In this document: piece after piece, positions 52,838-61,300 of the stretch
How the letters are laid out: each line of letters starts with the position of its first letter
How positions within the stretch are numbered: the first letter of the stretch is position 1
Assembly: GCF_001870735.1 (NCBI RefSeq)
Contig: NZ_MORL01000003.1
Span: 1-64,000, forward strand
DNA from: Arsenicibacter rosenii
GTDB lineage: Bacteria; Bacteroidota; Bacteroidia; Cytophagales; Spirosomataceae
Direction of reading: 5' to 3'
DNA length: 64,000 nucleotides
Notes under the pieces: model-generated
What the model was told of the DNA's origin: nothing
Databases searched by the model: none
The model's input: the letters and a program-made list of their open reading frames with translations, nothing else
Program-made: the position numbers and the translations under genes

Positions 52838-54979
52838 ATGTCTGTACGATTTTCCGATAACGTAAGCGCTAAAGCTCAACGCGACATTCTGGACCTTCAG
52901 AAGAAGATCAGTGTCTTTACCAATGGTGAACTTACTGATGAGCAATTCCGTAAGTTCCGTCTGGCACGCGGGGTGTATGGCCAGCGTCAGCCGGGCGTAC
53001 AGATGATCCGGATTAAATTGCCGCACGGGCGCATTACAGCCGATCAGCTGATCCGGATTGCCGAAGCATCCGACAAGTATGCGACCGGTAATCTGCACGC
53101 CACAACCCGTCAGGATATTCAGCTCCATTTCGTTAAACTGGCTGATTCACCACAGTTATGGGCCGATCTGGAAGATGCTAATATCACGTTGAAAGAAGCG
53201 TGCGGCAATACAGTCCGGAACGTTACGGGTTCAGCCCGTGGCGGTGTAGATCCGCTGGAGCCATTTGATATTACGCCTTACGCTCAGGCTATTTTTGAGT
53301 ATTTCCTGCGCAATGCCATTTGTCAGGATATGGGTCGTAAGTTTAAGATTGCCGTTTCGTCGTCAGAGAAAGATTCAGCCTATGCCTACATCCACGATAT
53401 AGGTTTGATTCCGCGCGTGCAGGATGGCAAACGTGGCTTCAAGGTTGTGGTTGGGGGTGGTCTGGGCGCTCAGCCTTTCATGGCACAGACCGCCTATGAG
53501 TTTCTGGAAGCCGATCAGGTGATTCCGTTTACGGAGGCCGTCATCCGCGTGTTCGACCGGTACGGCGAGCGCACCAAGCGGCACAAAGCCCGTATGAAGT
53601 ATTTACTGAACGATTTAGGTCTGGAAGGATTCCTTGCGAAGGTAGAAGAAGAGCGGCCGGCGTTGAACGCAAAGGTATTTCCGGTGGATACAACCGCTTT
53701 TGATTTACCACTGTTTGCAGAACGTCCGGAAGTCTCAGGCTATCAGCCTGAGTCTACGGATGTACAATTTCTGGAGTGGTTCAACACCAACGTATTTGAG
53801 CAAAAGCAAAAAGGCTGGTACGCCGTTCAGCTGCGGGTGTTACTCGGCGATATGTCGTCGAACACGGCCCGTGCCCTGGCCGGTATCGTAAAAAAATACG
53901 CCGCTGATGACATCCGTGTAACCGTCAATCAGGGCTACCTCCTGCGCTATGTAAGCCCCGAAAACTTACAGGCCATCTACGATGAGCTGCATGCACTGGG
54001 CCTTGCCGAACCAGGCTTTGACTCTGCAGCCGACATCACCACCTGCCCGGGCACGGATACCTGCAACCTTGCGATTTCGAGCAGTTATGGCATCACCCGT
54101 GCCCTGGAAGATATGATGAAGGTTGAGTTTAAAGACCTGATTTATAACAACGATATTAAAATCAAGATCAGCGGCTGTATGAACGGTTGCGGTCAGCACT
54201 CAGCTGCCAACATCGGTTTCCACGGCTCGTCCCTGAAAAACGGGGCGTACGTCCTGCCAGCGTTACAGGTCTTGCTGGGCGGTGGTTTCAACAGCAAAAA
54301 CGAAGGACTGATCGGCGATAAAGTCATTAAAGTACCGGCAAAACGCGGTCCGGCTGTGTTGCGGGCCCTGTTCCAGGACTTTGACGCCAACGCGTTCGAC
54401 GGCGAATACTACAGTGATTACTACGCACGCCAGGGCAAAAACTATTTTTACCAGCTGCTGAAACCGCTGGCCGATCTTAAAACCGTTACGGAACAGGATT
54501 ATATCGACTGGGATCATACCGAGCCGTTTGTGACGGAAGTAGGCATCGGTGAGTGCGCCGGTGTGATGATTGACCTCGTTGCCACAACCCTGATCGAAGC
54601 CACTGAAAAATTACAGTGGGCCAACGAAGCACTGGAGGAGAGCCGCTTCTCAGATGCGGTTTACCATGCCTATAATACGCTGATTACCGGTGCCAAAGCC
54701 GCGCTCATGACCAAAGACGTGGCCACGAACACGCAACATGGCATTGTCAGCGATTTCGATAAGCACTTTACCGGTGTTAGCGGCTTCCATACAGCCGAAG
54801 GCGAATTTAAAGCACTGGCCTTCAGCATCAATAAAAACGAACCGTCTGAAGCCTTTGCCCGGCAACTGATTCAGCAGGCCGGTCAATTTTTAACCGCTGT
54901 CAACGCTTACCGCGATCACCAGATTATGCTCGAAGGCTCCCCTGCCCTCCAGGAACTGGTCCAGGCACAAGACAGCTAA
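52838..54979 (+). CDS. Sulfite/nitrite reductase hemoprotein with C-terminal helical extension
   Basis: A 713-residue protein. The first ~560 residues are a siroheme [4Fe-4S] reductase with two ferredoxin-like and two catalytic halves; cluster ligands are Cys403 and Cys409 (CPGTDTC) and Cys447 and Cys451 (CMNGCGQ). About residues 580-713 form an extra helical domain (WANEALEESRFSDAVYHAYN) resembling HEPN-like helices. In this cluster it most likely reduces sulfite to sulfide; nitrite reduction is the alternative. cobA, which makes the siroheme precursor, follows. Confidence 0.9.
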   Translation: MSVRFSDNVSAKAQRDILDLQKKISVFTNGELTDEQFRKFRLARGVYGQRQPGVQMIRIKLPHGRITADQLIRIAEASDKYATGNLHATTRQDIQLHFVKLADSPQLWADLEDANITLKEACGNTVRNVTGSARGGVDPLEPFDITPYAQAIFEYFLRNAICQDMGRKFKIAVSSSEKDSAYAYIHDIGLIPRVQDGKRGFKVVVGGGLGAQPFMAQTAYEFLEADQVIPFTEAVIRVFDRYGERTKRHKARMKYLLNDLGLEGFLAKVEEERPALNAKVFPVDTTAFDLPLFAERPEVSGYQPESTDVQFLEWFNTNVFEQKQKGWYAVQLRVLLGDMSSNTARALAGIVKKYAADDIRVTVNQGYLLRYVSPENLQAIYDELHALGLAEPGFDSAADITTCPGTDTCNLAISSSYGITRALEDMMKVEFKDLIYNNDIKIKISGCMNGCGQHSAANIGFHGSSLKNGAYVLPALQVLLGGGFNSKNEGLIGDKVIKVPAKRGPAVLRALFQDFDANAFDGEYYSDYYARQGKNYFYQLLKPLADLKTVTEQDYIDWDHTEPFVTEVGIGECAGVMIDLVATTLIEATEKLQWANEALEESRFSDAVYHAYNTLITGAKAALMTKDVATNTQHGIVSDFDKHFTGVSGFHTAEGEFKALAFSINKNEPSEAFARQLIQQAGQFLTAVNAYRDHQIMLEGSPALQELVQAQDS

Positions 54980-54991
54980 TTCATTGAGTGA

Positions 54992-55044
54992 ATTGGTAAT
55001 TGAGTGATTGAGCGAAAAATCACTCAATCACTCATCCGCTCAAT
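54992..55044. repeat. GAGTGATT-type hairpin, copy 4 (sulfite reductase-cobA gap)
   Basis: Left arm 54992-55015 and right arm 55020-55044 pair with few mismatches over TGAGTGATTGAG/CTCAATCACTCA; the cobA ATG lies 15 nt after. Same family as those at 50180 and 51157. Confidence 0.8.
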
Positions 55045-55059
55045 CACTAACACATTTCT

Positions 55060-55818
55060 ATGAAGCTAACCCTCGTTGGTGCGGGTCCGGGCGATCCGGA
55101 GCTGATCACGTTAAAAGGCATCAAGGCGCTTAAACAAGCCGATGTGGTGATGTATGACGCCCTCGTACATCCTGATTTACTGGATTATTGCCGCCCGGAT
55201 GCTCTGAAGGTGTATGTCGGTAAACGGCGGGGTGCCTATTCCTGTGTGCAGGAAGAGATTAATCCGCTGATTGTCCATTACGCCCAACAATACGGTCATG
55301 TTGTCCGTCTGAAAGGAGGCGACTCGTTTGTGTTCGGTCGTGGCTACGAGGAGCTTGATTTTGCCCGCCGGCATGGTATTGACGTTGATGTTGTACCGGG
55401 GTTATCGAGCAGTTATGCGGTGCCGGCCAGCGCCGGTATTCCGCTGACTACCCGCGGCCTGTCCGAAAGCTTCTGGGTCGTTACCGGCACAACCAAAGAC
55501 GGTAAATTTTCGCAGGACCTCCGGCTGGCGGCTCAGTCAACGGCTACCGTAGTCATTCTGATGGGTATGCATAAGCTGCCGGAGATTATGGATGTGTTTG
55601 CAGCCCTTGGCAAAAACGATACGCCGGTCGCCATCGTGCAGAACGGGACCCTGCCGGAGCAACAGGTCGTCATTGGTCAGGTAGATACGATGGTTGATGT
55701 GGTTGCAGAAACCGGTGTAGGCAATCCGGCCATTATTGTTATCGGTGAAGTAGCCCGCCTGGGCAACCCGACAATTCTTTCCGCAGTACAACAAGCTACC
55801 TTTGCAACCGGCCTGTAA
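55060..55818 (+). CDS. cobA: Uroporphyrinogen-III C-methyltransferase (SUMT)
   Basis: A 252-residue SAM-dependent methylase: LVGAGPGDPELITLKGIKAL (1-25), the VRLKGGDSFVFGRGYEE signature (about 84-100), VPGLSSSYAVPASAGIPLTTRG and a late AIVQNGTLPEQQ. It converts uroporphyrinogen III to precorrin-2, the precursor of siroheme used by the reductase encoded just upstream. No CysG-like ferrochelatase domain is fused. A terminator follows. Confidence 0.95.
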   Translation: MKLTLVGAGPGDPELITLKGIKALKQADVVMYDALVHPDLLDYCRPDALKVYVGKRRGAYSCVQEEINPLIVHYAQQYGHVVRLKGGDSFVFGRGYEELDFARRHGIDVDVVPGLSSSYAVPASAGIPLTTRGLSESFWVVTGTTKDGKFSQDLRLAAQSTATVVILMGMHKLPEIMDVFAALGKNDTPVAIVQNGTLPEQQVVIGQVDTMVDVVAETGVGNPAIIVIGEVARLGNPTILSAVQQATFATGL

Positions 55819-55853
55819 GCCTCTCTTACTAAATAGATTACTTTGTTTGTGAG

Positions 55854-55882
55854 GTCTCGCTTTAACCGGCGAGACTTTTTTT
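55854..55882 (+). terminator. Intrinsic terminator after cobA
   Basis: GTCTCGC (55854-55860) pairs with GCGAGAC (55869-55875) and seven T residues follow. Marks the end of the sulfur cluster. Confidence 0.85.
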
Positions 55883-55927
55883 ATGCACTACCGTCTCAGT
55901 TGAAACAAGCATCATACATCAATCCCC

Positions 55928-56272
55928 ATGAGAGGTTTAAACAAAGTTTCGCTGATCGGTAATCTCGGCAAAGACCCGGTCCTGCAATACATTGACAACA
56001 ACACGGCTATCGCTAAATTTTCGCTGGCTACTACCGAAAGCTACAAAGACAAAAACGGACAGACGCATGCCGAAACCACGTGGCATTCCATTGTCGTCTG
56101 GCGGAACCTGGCGGAGTTGTCCGGCAAATACCTGCAAAAGGGAAGTCTGGTTTACCTCGAAGGTAAAATCAAGTCCCGTCAGTACGATGATAAGGATGGC
56201 AACACCCGATACATCACCGAAATTGTTGCTGATCAGCTGATTATGCTCGACAAAAAAGGGGATCAGGAGTAG
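55928..56272 (+). CDS. ssb: Single-stranded DNA-binding protein
   Basis: A 114-residue OB-fold protein: MRGLNKVSLIGNLGKDPVLQYI, FSLATTESYKDKNGQ, ETTWHSIVVWRNLAELSGKYLQKGSLVYLEGKI. The usual acidic C-terminal tail for partner binding is reduced to DKKGDQE, so this is a short SSB, perhaps a secondary copy in the genome. Stands alone between two transcription units. Confidence 0.93.
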   Translation: MRGLNKVSLIGNLGKDPVLQYIDNNTAIAKFSLATTESYKDKNGQTHAETTWHSIVVWRNLAELSGKYLQKGSLVYLEGKIKSRQYDDKDGNTRYITEIVADQLIMLDKKGDQE

Positions 56273-56390
56273 ATTCCGGACAGGATTACAGGATGAACAG
56301 GCTTTCGATAATAGCCCGTCAGATTAGAGGGATGAGCCATGTACAGCCATTCTGTTCATTCTGTACGTCTGTCGGATTAATCCGTCAGAG
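56273..56390. repeat. Inverted-repeat remnant between ssb and the thiamin operon
   Basis: ATTCCGGACAGGATTACAGG with ATGAACAGG (56273-56302) is mirrored by CTGTTCATTCTGTACG with TCTGTCGGATTA (56350-56378), an imperfect palindrome built on CAGGATTACAGGATGAACAG-like sequence. Not coding. Confidence 0.55.
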
Positions 56391-56400
56391 GCGTTCTTGC

Positions 56401-56430
56401 TTTGCCGGCTGACATTTTTTTGTACCTTCG
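56401..56430 (+). promoter_or_regulatory. Promoter of the thiamin operon
   Basis: TTTG (56401-56404), an 18-nt spacer and TACCTTCG (56423-56430) approximate the Bacteroidota promoter with one mismatch in the -7 box; the riboswitch begins a few nt later. Confidence 0.5.
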
Positions 56431-56433
56431 TAC

Positions 56434-56520
56434 CGGCTTTAGGGGTATTCTGTAAAGAATTGAGAGAGTCCCTTCGAACCTGATCCGGTTGATACCGGCG
56501 TAGGGAAAAGCAAGTACGCC
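56434..56520 (+). promoter_or_regulatory. TPP riboswitch (THI element)
   Basis: The hallmark thi-box parts are present: TTTAGGGGTATTCTG near the 5' end, GAGAGAGTCCCTTCGAACCTGATCCGG-type core split as AGAGTCCCTTCGAACCTGAT and CCGGTTGATACCGG, then CGTAGGGAAAAGC. The CTGAT (56479-56483) and CGTAGGGAA elements bind thiamin pyrophosphate. It precedes thiM by about 80 nt and should shut down the operon when TPP is high, probably by hiding translation signals. Confidence 0.93.
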
Positions 56521-56602
56521 ACACCGTCAGGTGCCGTATTCCGCCTTTATCTTCTTTTACGAAGAGCTTCTATAGCCATTTCATGTTTTTAACGTCATTG
56601 TT

Positions 56603-57403
56603 ATGGTAAACAAGCTCTGGAATCACATCCAATCCGTCCGCGACAACGCGCCGCTCGTTCATAATATCACCAATTTTGTTGTGATGAACAACACCGCCAA
56701 CGCCTTACTGGCTGCCGGTGCCTCACCCATCATGGCCCATGCCCATCCGGAAGTTAAAGACATGGTCTCGATCTGTCAGGCGCTGGTTATCAACATCGGA
56801 ACGCTGGACGAGTATTTTGTTAAATCAATGAAAATGGCAGCCGGACAAGCCAATGCCCTCGGCAAACCCTGGGTACTGGACCCTGTCGGAGCCGGAGCCA
56901 CCCCTTTCCGCGACGAAGTTCTTTCGGAATTACTGGCCCTCCACCCTACCGTCATCCGTGGCAATGCTTCCGAAATTATGGCGCTTGCCAAAGCCAACCA
57001 AACAATCACAAAAGGGGTCGACAGCACGGCCCAAAGTAACGAAGCAATTGAGGCCGCCCGTTTTCTACAGGCGATTTACGGGGCAGTAGTCTGCATTTCG
57101 GGAGCGACGGACATCGTAGTCGGGCCGGAACAAACTATTTTTCTTAAAAACGGGCATCCGCTCATGACAAAGGTCACAGGCCTGGGCTGCTCGTCTACCG
57201 CCGTGATCGGGGCGTTTATTGCCGTCATACCCGACAAAACAGAGGCCGTTACCGCTGCCATGGCCTTGTTCAGTCTGGCAGGGGAGCGGGCGGCGCAAAC
57301 CGCAGCGGGCCCAAGCAGCCTGCAGATGCAGTTACTTGATGAGCTGTATGCCCTGACCGAAACAGACTTTAAACAGCAGATAAACATTAGCCTGCATGCC
57401 TAG
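56603..57403 (+). CDS. thiM: Hydroxyethylthiazole kinase
   Basis: A 266-residue ribokinase-like enzyme: VHNITNFVVMNNTANALLAAGASP (about 19-42), DPVGAGATPFR, RGNASEIMALA and TKVTGLGCSSTAVIGAF with the catalytic Cys region. It phosphorylates the thiazole alcohol for thiamin salvage. First gene under the TPP riboswitch; its stop overlaps thiE by 8 nt. Confidence 0.96.
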   Translation: MVNKLWNHIQSVRDNAPLVHNITNFVVMNNTANALLAAGASPIMAHAHPEVKDMVSICQALVINIGTLDEYFVKSMKMAAGQANALGKPWVLDPVGAGATPFRDEVLSELLALHPTVIRGNASEIMALAKANQTITKGVDSTAQSNEAIEAARFLQAIYGAVVCISGATDIVVGPEQTIFLKNGHPLMTKVTGLGCSSTAVIGAFIAVIPDKTEAVTAAMALFSLAGERAAQTAAGPSSLQMQLLDELYALTETDFKQQINISLHA

Positions 57404-58037
57404 CCATGCCGCATTTCCGTATTTGCTCTATCTGGTCATTTCGGAGCAAAACTGTCGCGGACGATCGCTGCTTTCGGTCGCTGAAGAAGCTATCTCAGGC
57501 GGTGTTGACATCATTCAGCTGCGTGAAAAAACGCTGGACGATGCCGCTTTTCTGCGTCAGGCACTCCTGTTGAAAGAAATCACCGACCGCTATCGTGTCC
57601 CGCTGATTATCAACGACAATCTGGCGGTTGCCAAAGCCGTGGGAGCCTTCGGTATTCATGTCGGCAACAACGACATACCGCCGTCAGAAGTCCGCAGGCA
57701 ATGGCCGGATGGCGGGCACATTGGCTATTCCGTCGAATACCTCAGTCAGCTCGCTACCGCAGAAGCCGACGCGGCCGACGCTCTGGGGATCAGTCCTGTG
57801 TTCAGTACACCGACCAAGACCGACACAGTCACCGAATGGGGGCTCGACGGTCTTGGTCAAATCCGGTCTCTGACCAACAAACCGCTGATTGCCATCGGCA
57901 ACATGCATGCACAAAACGCAGCCTCCGTCATCCGGGCAGGAGCCAACAGCATTGCCGTTGTCTCGGCTATTTGTGCGGCCGACAGCCCGCATCAAGCTGC
58001 GTATACTCTCAAAAACGCAATTCTGAAAGCAATATGA
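57396..58037 (+). CDS. thiE: Thiamine-phosphate synthase
   Basis: A 213-residue TIM barrel that joins HMP-PP and thiazole phosphate. IIQLREKTLDDAAF (about 33-46), LIINDNLAVAKAVGAFGIHVGNNDIP and the C-terminal KPLIAIGNMHAQNAASVIRAGANSIAVVSAI are family motifs. The usual Gln in VGQxD is NND here. The ATG of thiD overlaps its stop (ATGA). Confidence 0.93.
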   Translation: MPSHAAFPYLLYLVISEQNCRGRSLLSVAEEAISGGVDIIQLREKTLDDAAFLRQALLLKEITDRYRVPLIINDNLAVAKAVGAFGIHVGNNDIPPSEVRRQWPDGGHIGYSVEYLSQLATAEADAADALGISPVFSTPTKTDTVTEWGLDGLGQIRSLTNKPLIAIGNMHAQNAASVIRAGANSIAVVSAICAADSPHQAAYTLKNAILKAI

Positions 58038-58867
58038 CTCAATATCGTTATCCCTCGGTACTGACCATTGCCGGTTTCGACGGCAGCGGCGGCGCAGGTA
58101 TTCAGGCCGATATGAAAGCTATTTCGGCGCTTGGCTGTTATGCCACTTCGGTTCTTACCGCCCTGCCCGTGCAGAATACAACCGGTGTCCGGGCAATCTA
58201 TCCGATTCCGATGGAGGCCGTCCGCGCGCAGATCGGCTGCATTCTGGATGATATTGTTCCGGATGCGATCAAAATCGGTATGGTCCACACCAGCGAACTG
58301 GTCGAAACGATTGTCGGTACGCTCGGACAATACCCAGCGATACCGATTGTCTTTGACCCGGTCATGGTCGCCACGAGCGGTCACCGGCTGATTGAAGAAA
58401 AAACCATTTCCACCCTGATCGACAAGCTGTTTCCGATTGCCAGTGTAATTACGCCCAACATGGATGAAGCCGCTATTCTGGCCGGTATGCCAATAAAAAC
58501 CCTTGATGACATGTATGTGGCAGGTGAAAAAATCCTTACACTTGGCTGTCAATCGGTACTCCTGAAAGGCGGCCATCTGGCGACTCCCCTGCTCACCTCT
58601 CTGTATTTCGATGGCTCCGGAAACATTCAGCCATTTGAGTATCAGAAGTTTGATACACGGAACAGCCACGGCTCCGGTTGTACACTCTCCTCAGCCATCG
58701 CCGGCTACATCGCACAAGGTAAATCACTGCCCGAAGCCGTTGCTCTCGGGCAGGATTATGTGCATCAGGCCATCCGGAACGGCGCCGACGTACGTACCGG
58801 CAACGGCAACGGGCCGCTGAACCATTTCTTTAACCCACAAAAACTAATCAAATATGAAGTGGTCTGA
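58034..58867 (+). CDS. thiD: Hydroxymethylpyrimidine/phosphomethylpyrimidine kinase
   Basis: A 277-residue kinase starting MTQYRYPSVLTIAGFDGSGGAG, a normal ThiD N-terminus; a longer frame back to 57701 is an artefact over thiE. IQADMKAISALGCYATSVLTALP, KIGMVHTSE, DPVMVATSGHRL and HGSGCTLSSAIAG (catalytic Cys) are present. It phosphorylates HMP twice for ThiE. Confidence 0.96.
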   Translation: MTQYRYPSVLTIAGFDGSGGAGIQADMKAISALGCYATSVLTALPVQNTTGVRAIYPIPMEAVRAQIGCILDDIVPDAIKIGMVHTSELVETIVGTLGQYPAIPIVFDPVMVATSGHRLIEEKTISTLIDKLFPIASVITPNMDEAAILAGMPIKTLDDMYVAGEKILTLGCQSVLLKGGHLATPLLTSLYFDGSGNIQPFEYQKFDTRNSHGSGCTLSSAIAGYIAQGKSLPEAVALGQDYVHQAIRNGADVRTGNGNGPLNHFFNPQKLIKYEVV

Positions 58868-59504
58868 GCAGGCATGGCAGCAAATAACCCCGGTTTACCA
58901 GTCTATCCTGTCAATGCCATTTATTACCGGACTGACAAACGGGACGCTGGAGAGGGAGAAGTTCCGGTTCTACATGATGCAGGACTCAGGGTATCTGGAC
59001 CATTTTGGCCGTGCCCTCGCCCTGATCGGCGCCCGGGCTACCCACATCGGCGATGCACTCACGTTCATGCGTTTCGCCGAAAATGCCATTCTGGTTGAGA
59101 ACAGCCTGCACGAATCCTATTTTGTTGATTTCGGGGTAACGCAGAAAGGCCCCCTGCAACCGGCCTGCCATCATTACGTACACTTTCTGAAAAGCACCGC
59201 CGCTTTGGAGGCCGTTGAGGTAGCCATGGCGGCCGTACTGCCCTGCTTCTGGATCTACAAAGCCGTCGGCGACTACATCCTGCAACAACCCCACGTCGCC
59301 GCTAACCCCTACCAGCGCTGGATTGACACCTATGGCGGGGAAGATTTCGGCCTTGCGGTTCAACAGGCCATCAGCATATGCGACCGCATGGCTGCTCAGA
59401 CAACCGACGCCATCCGGCAGGCGATGACCCATGCTTTCGTTACGGCCTCGCGGCTTGAATACGATTTCTGGGACGCTGCTTATACACTCCGGACATGGCC
59501 ATAA
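58854..59504 (+). CDS. tenA: Thiaminase II / TenA family protein
   Basis: A 216-residue all-helical protein: FITGLTNGTLEREKFRFYMMQDSGYL (about 22-47) and a central VAMAAVLPCFWIYKAVGDYI with the active-site Cys. TenA hydrolyses damaged thiamin or aminopyrimidines so that ThiD can reuse the pyrimidine. It overlaps thiD by 14 nt, so all four genes form one translationally coupled salvage operon. Confidence 0.93.
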   Translation: MKWSEQAWQQITPVYQSILSMPFITGLTNGTLEREKFRFYMMQDSGYLDHFGRALALIGARATHIGDALTFMRFAENAILVENSLHESYFVDFGVTQKGPLQPACHHYVHFLKSTAALEAVEVAMAAVLPCFWIYKAVGDYILQQPHVAANPYQRWIDTYGGEDFGLAVQQAISICDRMAAQTTDAIRQAMTHAFVTASRLEYDFWDAAYTLRTWP

Positions 59505-59658
59505 GCTGAACAGAGGAAACCGCTGACACAGGCTACCATTTCCGGAAATACAGTTATCAAGGATCATGGTGCTGAAGCGCTCCCTCTTCAGAAGCCGCTT
59601 ACGGTTGTAGTTACCCCACATCTGCCGTACCTTTATTCCGTAACTCTGCTCTGATTTT

Positions 59659-60402
59659 ATGCGTATCTGTCTGGCCCAGCTCCAATCGGCAAACGGCGAT
59701 CTGGCGGCTAACCTTGACCGGCATTGCCGGGCTATCCGTACTGCCGCTGATTACCAAACCAACCTGATTATTTTTCCGGAACTGTCCTTAACGGGGTACG
59801 AACCCACCCTGGCCGCCAGCCTGGCAACTACCCCCGACGACCCGGTACTGGCTCCGCTACAATCATTGAGCGACCGGTACCGGATGGTGATTGCCGCCGG
59901 CCTGCCGATCCGAACGCCCGAAGGGCTCTGTATCGGCCTCGTTATCTGTCAGCCAAACCAGCCGCAACAACTGTATACCAAGCATTTCCTGCACGCCGAC
60001 GAAGTGCCTTTTTTTACGGCCGGCCGGCACGTGCCCATGCTTGATTTCCCGTTCGACCGCGTGGCCCTGGCGATCTGCTACGAACTGTCGGTTGATGAAC
60101 ACACCCGTCAGGTTATTCAGCCGGAAACGACAGTCTACCTGGCGAGTGTGGCCAAAACGGCTATCGGTATGCAACAGGCAACCCTGCGGATGGCCGATAT
60201 TGCCCGTACGTATCAGGTTCCCGCCTTACTTGTCAACGCAATCGGCCCTGCGGATACCTTTGTCAATGCCGGTCAATCGGCCGCCTGGACGGCAAAAGGC
60301 ACGTTAATGGGCCAGCTGCCGGCCGACGAAGAAGGGCTACTTATCGTCGATACCCGAACCGAAACCGCGCTTTCAATCCCGCTTATACTTAAAACGGCAT
60401 GA
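59659..60402 (+). CDS. Carbon-nitrogen hydrolase (nitrilase superfamily)
   Basis: A 247-residue amidase-fold enzyme with the Glu-Lys-Cys triad visible: Glu in IIFPELSLTGYE (about 39), Lys in LYTKHFLHADE (about 115) and Cys in LAICYELSVDEH (about 140). The small-amide branch (omega-amidase/deaminated glutathione amidase-like) is likely. Its stop overlaps the AraC gene start (ATGA). The thiamin genes end 154 bp before; no link is proven. Confidence 0.88.
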   Translation: MRICLAQLQSANGDLAANLDRHCRAIRTAADYQTNLIIFPELSLTGYEPTLAASLATTPDDPVLAPLQSLSDRYRMVIAAGLPIRTPEGLCIGLVICQPNQPQQLYTKHFLHADEVPFFTAGRHVPMLDFPFDRVALAICYELSVDEHTRQVIQPETTVYLASVAKTAIGMQQATLRMADIARTYQVPALLVNAIGPADTFVNAGQSAAWTAKGTLMGQLPADEEGLLIVDTRTETALSIPLILKTA

Positions 60403-60818
60403 CCTATTACCAGAAACAAGTGCAGCATTTGCGGCTTCAGTGCTTTCCGGGGCAAACCCTCATTAACCGGTTAATTAAAGCCAAACAGCTCATCGACAGC
60501 CATTTTACAGAAGGCCTGAAGCTGGAAACCATGGCCCGGGAAGCGCATATGTCTACCTTCCGCTTTATCCGCCTTTTCAGGCAATGCTATGGACGTACGC
60601 CGCACCAATACCTGACCACCGTACGGATCCGCGAAGCCAGGCGGCTGCTTCAGACCGGGTATTCTATGACCGATGCTTGCTTTATGCTGGGTTTCTCCAG
60701 CGTAACCTCCTTCTCGGCTCTGTTCAGAAAGCATACCGGTCAGACACCTTCTGCTTTTCAGAAAAAAGCAATTTCCGATAAGTCTGCCAGTGGGTTCATG
60801 ACTTATTTGCGTTCTTAA
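60399..60818 (+). CDS. Short AraC family transcriptional regulator
   Basis: A 139-residue protein with only the two helix-turn-helix domain (about 30-130; GLKLETMAREAHMSTFRFIRLFRQCYG and SMTDACFMLGFSSVTSFSALFRKHTGQTP) and no sensor domain. Such stand-alone regulators usually act on adjacent genes. Coupled to the amidase gene and 12 bp before the VOC gene. Confidence 0.92.
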   Translation: MTYYQKQVQHLRLQCFPGQTLINRLIKAKQLIDSHFTEGLKLETMAREAHMSTFRFIRLFRQCYGRTPHQYLTTVRIREARRLLQTGYSMTDACFMLGFSSVTSFSALFRKHTGQTPSAFQKKAISDKSASGFMTYLRS

Positions 60819-60830
60819 ACGCATAATACG

Positions 60831-61217
60831 ATGAAAATACGCCTGAAAAGTCTGCTGGTTAATGACCAGGAAAAGGCCCTGCGGTTTTACACCGACATCC
60901 TGGGATTTGTAAAGAAAACCGAGATTCCCATGGGCGAACACCGGTGGTTGACTGTTGTGACCAGGGACGAACCCGATGGTGTTGAGCTTGTTCTTGAGCC
61001 GACTGCCTTCCCTCCTGCCCAAACCTTTCAGCAAGCGCTGTTTGAGGCCGGTATTCCGTTTACGGCATTTGAAGTCGATAACCTTGACAAGGAGTATGAC
61101 CGGTTGCTGGTCGCCGGGGTGACCTTCAGCATGACACCAACCATGATGGGCCCGACCAAACTGGCGGTCTTTGACGATACCTGTGGCAATAATATTCAGA
61201 TTTATCAAATCATGTAA
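60831..61217 (+). CDS. VOC family (glyoxalase/bleomycin resistance fold) protein
   Basis: A 128-residue protein starting MKIRLKSLLVNDQEKALRFYTDIL with VOC repeats (FTDILGFVKKTEIPMGEHRWLTVV; ELVLEPTAFPPAQ; AVFDDTCGNNIQIYQ). The metal-ligand pattern His/Glu is partly preserved (GEHRW, ELVLE). Substrate unknown; third gene of the amidase-AraC-VOC run. Confidence 0.9.
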   Translation: MKIRLKSLLVNDQEKALRFYTDILGFVKKTEIPMGEHRWLTVVTRDEPDGVELVLEPTAFPPAQTFQQALFEAGIPFTAFEVDNLDKEYDRLLVAGVTFSMTPTMMGPTKLAVFDDTCGNNIQIYQIM

Positions 61218-61300
61218 GCCAACCGGGACGAAAGTCAGTCATCATCTTTTGTTTTCGCTCCTGCCATAGGGCTGTCACCCAAACTGTCTTTCTTTGTGCT

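Noticed and set aside
57701-58033. Extended N-terminus for thiD
   Set aside because: The 111 extra codons lie in a different frame over thiE and give Arg/Ser-rich sequence; ThiD homologues start at MTQYRYPSVLTIAG.
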